Of a stretch of 16,419 nt of DNA, positions 12,935 through 16,419 are shown one piece after another. Numbering within the stretch: the stretch's first letter is position 1; the number at the start of each line of letters is the position of its first letter. This stretch comes from an uncultured Alistipes sp. (GTDB lineage: Bacteria; Bacteroidota; Bacteroidia; Bacteroidales; Rikenellaceae), in contig CAUHCL010000042.1 of the NCBI GenBank assembly GCA_959604655.1, forward strand, positions 1 through 16,419, written 5' to 3'. Below the pieces are notes generated by a model. It searched no databases and had not been told where the DNA came from. It saw nothing but the letters and a program-made list of their open reading frames with translations. The position numbers were made by a program, and so were the translations under genes.

Positions 12935-12998
12935 CAAAGATACGAATAAGCCGAGCGCAGAAGCAAATTTATTTGCGGTTTTGCCGAGCGTGAGTATC
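12935..12998. repeat. Palindromic tandem repeat, copy 2
   Basis: A 64-bp diverged copy of the preceding unit: CAAAGATACGAATAAG at its left end is identical, TTTTGCCGAGCG is identical near its right end, and GTATC closes it (12994-12998). The central palindrome differs (GCAAATTTATTTGC). The minus-strand TATCTTTG (12942-12935) is better placed than that of copy 1 to be the DUF4878 promoter, giving a leader of about 75 nt. Confidence 0.78.
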
Positions 12999-13070
12999 CG
13001 CGGCGGCCCGAAGATGTTGGCATCGATAAGAAAAACGGACGCCGAACGCTGCAATTTCGCCGCTAATGGA

Positions 13071-13078
13071 TAAATTTG
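13071..13078 (+). promoter_or_regulatory. Possible -7 element of ybaK
   Basis: TAAATTTG matches TAnnTTTG. Transcription would start near 13082, leaving a leader of about 145 nt before the ybaK ATG. A -33 motif is not clear. Confidence 0.55.
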
Positions 13079-13103
13079 CGGGGAGAAACACGTTTGTAAA
13101 TAT

Positions 13104-13156
13104 CGACATTGCGCTGCAATGTCGGCAGTTCGCCGCCACCCCGCGCGGCGGACTGC
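13104..13156 (+). promoter_or_regulatory. Two strong hairpins in the ybaK leader
   Basis: The first is CGACATTGC (13104-13112) with GCAATGTCG (13116-13124), 9 bp perfect, 3-nt loop. The second follows at once: GCAGTTCGCCGC (13125-13136) with GCGGCGGACTGC (13145-13156), 12 bp with one T-G pair and an 8-nt loop. Neither has a T-tract, so they are not simple terminators. No leader peptide was found. Function is unknown. Confidence 0.55.
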
Positions 13157-13196
13157 ACTCACGCAAGGTTCGTGCATTCGCGCCGCTGTCGGCGAA
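13146..13196 (-). repeat. Structured interspersed element, copy 3 (inverted)
   Basis: Read on the minus strand, TTCGCCGACAGCGG (13196-13183) and GCAGTCCGCCG (13156-13146) are identical to the ends of the element at 5171-5223, with similar spacing (51 against 53 nt) and matching GA-CCTT and GAGT blocks between. Here it lies in the ybaK leader but in the opposite orientation to transcription. Confidence 0.65.
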
Positions 13197-13226
13197 CCGC
13201 GACCTTGAGATATATGCAATATCGCT

Positions 13227-13724
13227 ATGGCAAAAAACAAAATCGAAAAGACCAATGCGGCCCGCCTGCTCGACCGCGCGGGAATAGCCTACGAACTGAT
13301 CCCCTACACGGTGGACGAATCGAATCTCGCCGCCGTGCACGTGGCCGAGGAACTGGGCGAGGACATCGCCACGGTGTTCAAGACGCTGGTGCTCTGCGGC
13401 GACAGGACGGGGTATCTGGTGTGCGTCGTCCCGGGCGACCACGAGGTCGACCTCAAGGCCGCGGCCAAGGTCTCGGGCAACAAACGCGTGGAGATGCTGC
13501 ACATGAAGGAGCTGCTGCCCGTGACGGGATACATCCGCGGCGGATGCTCGCCCATAGGCATGAAGAAACGCTTCCCGACATACATCCACGAAAGCTGCGG
13601 GCTGCACGATTTCATCTACGTCAGCGCGGGAGTGCGTGGCTTGCAGATACGCATCGCGCCGCGCGACCTGACGGCCTTCACGGGCGCCGTGACGGCCGAC
13701 ATAAGCCGCAAGGCGGAGGAATAG
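13227..13724 (+). CDS. ybaK: Cys-tRNA(Pro)/Cys-tRNA(Cys) deacylase
   Basis: 165 aa, cytoplasmic, full length for the YbaK/EbsC group. It hydrolyses Cys-tRNA(Pro) formed when prolyl-tRNA synthetase mischarges cysteine. VFKTLVL carries the conserved lysine (K52), and GYIRGGCSPIGMKK (101-114) is the family glycine-rich signature. YVSAGVRGLQIRIAPRDL completes the fold. The gene has a long structured leader containing a repeat shared with the receptor gene. It converges on the beta-barrel gene with a 21-nt gap that contains a short GGCCC/GGGCC hairpin (13729-13741) without T-tract, so no ordinary terminator is evident. Confidence 0.94.
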   Translation: MAKNKIEKTNAARLLDRAGIAYELIPYTVDESNLAAVHVAEELGEDIATVFKTLVLCGDRTGYLVCVVPGDHEVDLKAAAKVSGNKRVEMLHMKELLPVTGYIRGGCSPIGMKKRFPTYIHESCGLHDFIYVSAGVRGLQIRIAPRDLTAFTGAVTADISRKAEE

Positions 13725-13745
13725 CCGCGGCCCGACGGGCCCTCG

Positions 13746-15095
13746 TCAGAACGAGTAGCGGATCATGGTGCATATGCGCCAGTTGTCGACCGTGCGCAAC
13801 GCCTTCACCCGTCCGTCGATGGCCTCGTCGCCGTATCCCACGGCCGTGTAATCCATCTCCAGCGCCAGGGCCAGCGCCCCCGCCGTGTAGGTGAACGACG
13901 GACTTACGCGCCATATGTAGTCGGTGTTTTTCGCTCCGCGCACCCAGTAGTCGTCGGTCGAGATGAAATCCTTGCGGGCGCCGAGATTCTGCGAGAATCC
14001 GCCCATTATGCCCGCCTTGCAGCGGCTGCCGTAGGTGAAGTTGAGCCACGAGGTCACCGAGCGCAGCGGGGCGTAGTCGTACGAACCCGTGGCGGGGTCG
14101 TACGAGGTGGCGCCGAAGCCGCTTATCATGGTCAGATGGGCCGTGTTCTGCCCGTATATCACCTTGCCCTTCACGTTGAAAAGCCCGCTCTTATAGTCGG
14201 CGAACACTTCGGGCGATATGCCCGTCACGCGGTCGTGCACGCGCACCGTAATGTCGGTCACCGTCTCCGCGCCGTCGACCGTCGCCGTCCTGCGCGCCGT
14301 GCTCGTCTTGCGGGGCATGATGCTCAGCACGTCGACGCCCGCGCCCACCGTGAGGTGCTCGCCCGCATGCTTCACCGAGGCGTACAGCTCGGGCCACAGA
14401 CTCCAGCGCGAGTAGTTGAACGAGGTGCCGTCGGGTCCCACCGAGGTGTTGGGGAACTGGTACAGCGCCGCGGCCGTGAGGTTCCAGCCCCTGTTCACGC
14501 CGACGCTGACGGCTATCTGCGGCGAACGGTTGAACGGCGAGAAGGGCGCGCCCGAGGCGAGTCCCGATATCGACGGCATGACCTGTATCACCATCGGGTG
14601 CCACGTCTGTCCGCACGTGACCGACACACGGTCCCACGCCAGCCGCACGTATGCCTGACGTATGCGCAGCATGGTGTTGTTCGACCCGAACCCGCAGAAG
14701 TCGGCCTCGATCTTGGCCGTGGCGGCCGCTTTCCAAATCGCGGGGCCGTTTATGTCGACTCCCAGACGCGTGGTGAACGACACGAAGGTCATCTCGTGCA
14801 CGGCGTTCAGGTCCTCGCTCCCGTCCTCATTGGGTAGCACGTCCTTGGGCATGATGTTGAACATCTCGCCCATGGTGGTTATGCACTGGCGGGTGTCGTA
14901 GCATATGTAGTTGCGCACGAATCCGTAGGGCTTCAGCAGCTTCGGCCGCGCCTTCTGCTCGGCGTCGCGTCCGTTGCGCAGCTCTTCGATTATTTCGCGT
15001 TTTATCTGCTCTTTGACCATCGCCGCCGAATCGCTCTGGGCGAGCATCGCTATCGGGCCGAGCAGCATGATTATGGTAAATGCGAGGCGTCTCAT
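13746..15095 (-). CDS. Outer-membrane beta-barrel (porin-like) protein
   Basis: 449 aa from the ATG at 15095, chosen because MRRLAFTIIMLLGPIAMLAQ is a good signal peptide and a promoter lies just upstream; the frame is open to 15143, but that part overlaps the promoter. After cleavage there is a short charged helical segment (VKEQIKREIIEELRNGRDAEQK), then alternating amphipathic strands rich in Tyr, Trp and Phe and a C-terminal Phe (MIRYSF), all typical of an outer-membrane barrel. The N-terminal helix followed by a barrel is reminiscent of DcaP-like trimeric porins, but I do not recognise a family with certainty. Residues near GVDVLSIMPRKTSTARRT suggest a long surface loop. It is transcribed alone between ybaK and a transporter gene; the substrate is unknown. 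Confidence 0.75.
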   Translation of the reverse strand: MRRLAFTIIMLLGPIAMLAQSDSAAMVKEQIKREIIEELRNGRDAEQKARPKLLKPYGFVRNYICYDTRQCITTMGEMFNIMPKDVLPNEDGSEDLNAVHEMTFVSFTTRLGVDINGPAIWKAAATAKIEADFCGFGSNNTMLRIRQAYVRLAWDRVSVTCGQTWHPMVIQVMPSISGLASGAPFSPFNRSPQIAVSVGVNRGWNLTAAALYQFPNTSVGPDGTSFNYSRWSLWPELYASVKHAGEHLTVGAGVDVLSIMPRKTSTARRTATVDGAETVTDITVRVHDRVTGISPEVFADYKSGLFNVKGKVIYGQNTAHLTMISGFGATSYDPATGSYDYAPLRSVTSWLNFTYGSRCKAGIMGGFSQNLGARKDFISTDDYWVRGAKNTDYIWRVSPSFTYTAGALALALEMDYTAVGYGDEAIDGRVKALRTVDNWRICTMIRYSF

Positions 15096-15118
15096 TCGTC
15101 GTTTTTTGTTTGAAAGGA

Positions 15119-15149
15119 CAAAAGTATAAAATATGAGGTTCATTTACAA
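15119..15149 (-). promoter_or_regulatory. Promoter of the beta-barrel gene
   Basis: On the minus strand TTG (15149-15147) and TACTTTTG (15126-15119) are 20 nt apart, fitting the Bacteroidetes consensus. Transcription should begin near 15115, about 20 nt before the ATG. The -33 end touches the hairpin that follows the transporter gene. Confidence 0.7.
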
Positions 15150-15176
15150 CCCGCCTCCCTCGGCAGGGAGGCGGGT
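15149..15176 (-). terminator. GC-rich hairpin after the transporter gene
   Basis: ACCCGCCTCCCT (15149-15160) and AGGGAGGCGGGT (15165-15176) form a perfect 12-bp stem with a 4-nt loop, 8 nt after the transporter stop codon. There is no real U-tract on either strand (TTGTAAATG follows on the minus side), so it may stabilise the 3' end or terminate weakly. Confidence 0.6.
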
Positions 15177-15184
15177 CGCTGTTC

Positions 15185-16419
15185 CTATATGATTCCCGCC
15201 GAGCCCGACACGACGAGCAGCGTGTAGCCGAGCAGCAGTCCGATCATTCCCATGATTATGCCCACCTTTTCCATGTCGCGCTGGGCCACCATTCCCGTCG
15301 AGTGGGCCAATGCGTTGGGAGGCGTGCTGATGGGCAGCACCATGGCGAGCGACGATCCGAGCGCCACGCCTATGAGCAGCGTCTCCACGCCGCCCAGTGC
15401 CGCGAGCTGCTCCTTCAGTCCCGCGCCCGCTATGGCCAGTATGGGTACGAGCAGTGCCGCCGTGGCGGTGTGCGATATGAAGTTGGCCATGAGCCAGCAT
15501 AGCAGTCCCGATCCGACGATGACAGCCGCGGGCGACCACGACGCGAACGGTATGGACTCTATCATGTCGCGGGCCAGCCCCGATTCGTTGAGCGCCACGC
15601 CGAGCGCGAAGCCGCCCGCCACCATCCACAGCACGCTCCAGCTTATCTCCTCCAGATCCTTCTTGGTGATTATGCCCGTCAGGCAGAACACCGCTATTGG
15701 GATCATCGCCACCGCGTTGGCGTTCACGCCCGTGAATTTGTCGAACATCCACATCAGCACCGTCACCGCGAAGGTCACGTAGACGATCGTCGATTGGGCG
15801 TCGTGCCGCGAGCCGCTCTCGATGACCAGATGTATCTGCTTCTGCTTGAAGGGGAAGAGCCGCAGGAGCAGCCTCCATGCGATGAAGAGCAGCAACAGCG
15901 TGAAGGGCAGCATCAGCATGGTCCATTCGCCGAAGCCGATGTTGAGATCGAGCCCTTCGGGATCGTTGAGGTATTTCAGCGCTATGGCGTTGGGAGGCGT
16001 GCCTATGGGCGTGGCTATGCCGCCTATGTTGGCCGCTATGGGTATCGACAGCGCCAGTCCCGTCTTACCCTTGCCGTCGGCGGGTAGCGTCTTGAGCACT
16101 GGCGTCAGGAAGGTGAGCATCATGGCGGCCGTGGCGGTGTTGCTTATGAACATCGAGAAGACGGCCGTGATGAGTATGAATCCTAACAGCACGTATTTCG
16201 ACTGCGATCCGAACGGCCTGAGAAGCACGCGCGCCACCGAGGCGTCGAGCCCCGTCTTGGTGGCTGCTATGGCCAGTATGAATCCGCCTATGAAGAGCAT
16301 GATGATGGGGTCGGCGAAGCACTGTATGATCGACTTGTACTTCACCGGAGTCCCCAGCTCGCGGGCGGACGCGGCCTCGCGCATGAACCACAGGCTGCTG
16401 TCCGACACCGTGAGCAGCA
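15185..16419 (-). CDS. DASS/SLC13-family anion transporter (5' end outside window)
   Basis: About 411 residues are visible; the frame continues through the right edge, so the N-terminus is missing (family members are usually 450-500 aa). It is an inner-membrane protein with many hydrophobic segments. Both halves of the divalent anion:sodium symporter repeat are present: SNTATAAMM followed by PIGTPPNAIALKYL, and SHTATAALLVP followed by PISTPPNALAHSTG. In this family the SNT and TPPN loops bind the substrate carboxylates and sodium. The second motif reads SHT rather than SNT, which may reflect a subfamily. The likely substrates are dicarboxylates such as succinate, or sulfate. A GC-rich hairpin follows the stop codon. 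Confidence 0.9.
   Translation of the reverse strand, partial: LLTVSDSSLWFMREAASARELGTPVKYKSIIQCFADPIIMLFIGGFILAIAATKTGLDASVARVLLRPFGSQSKYVLLGFILITAVFSMFISNTATAAMMLTFLTPVLKTLPADGKGKTGLALSIPIAANIGGIATPIGTPPNAIALKYLNDPEGLDLNIGFGEWTMLMLPFTLLLLFIAWRLLLRLFPFKQKQIHLVIESGSRHDAQSTIVYVTFAVTVLMWMFDKFTGVNANAVAMIPIAVFCLTGIITKKDLEEISWSVLWMVAGGFALGVALNESGLARDMIESIPFASWSPAAVIVGSGLLCWLMANFISHTATAALLVPILAIAGAGLKEQLAALGGVETLLIGVALGSSLAMVLPISTPPNALAHSTGMVAQRDMEKVGIIMGMIGLLLGYTLLVVSGSAGII

Noticed and set aside
12862..12998. CRISPR array.
   Set aside because: There are only two diverged units separated by 11 bp, with palindromic cores and no unique spacers or cas genes.

Overview
The window looks like a chromosomal stretch of a GC-rich Bacteroidales bacterium, most like Alistipes (Rikenellaceae). 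Promoters fit the Bacteroidetes consensus (TTTG, about 19-21 nt, TAnnTTTG), genes lack clear Shine-Dalgarno sites, DAHP synthase is fused to chorismate mutase, and both a TonB-dependent receptor and DUF4878/DUF5672 proteins are present. The genus is inferred from style, not from a marker gene. There is no phage, insertion sequence, CRISPR array or plasmid gene.

Layout. 1-80: a structured, repeat-like element. 81-4343: a minus-strand aromatic amino acid operon, read pheA, aminotransferase, tyrA, DAHP synthase/chorismate mutase, closed by a strong terminator at 81-114. Its roughly 180-nt leader holds what I consider the main discovery: a 21-codon leader peptide (MNFFFFKRFYYYR...) with five Phe and three Tyr codons, followed by mutually exclusive antiterminator and terminator helices. 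This is a complete ribosome-mediated attenuator sensing both end products. 4459-7574: a LuxR-type regulator with a degenerate receiver domain, divergent from a TonB-dependent receptor. 7641-11554: a minus-strand operon of a FAD-dependent dehydrogenase and three glycosyltransferase-type genes, the last broken by a run of nine G (possible phase variation). 11752-11833: tRNA-Leu(TAG) with its own promoter and terminator. 11855-12857: two overlapping lipoprotein genes (C92-type amidase fold and DUF4878). 12858-13226: two tandem palindromic repeats and the long structured leader of ybaK. 13227-13724: ybaK. 13746-15095: an outer-membrane beta-barrel protein. 15185 to the right edge: a DASS/SLC13 transporter missing its N-terminus.

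How it fits together. The aromatic operon supplies the entry step (DAHP), chorismate to prephenate, and both the Phe and Tyr branches plus an aminotransferase, so control by both amino acids is logical. The receptor/regulator pair is probably one uptake unit. The glycosyltransferase operon probably decorates a surface glycan such as LPS/LOS core. A family of structured leader repeats recurs at 1-49, 5171-5234 and 13146-13196 (the last inverted).
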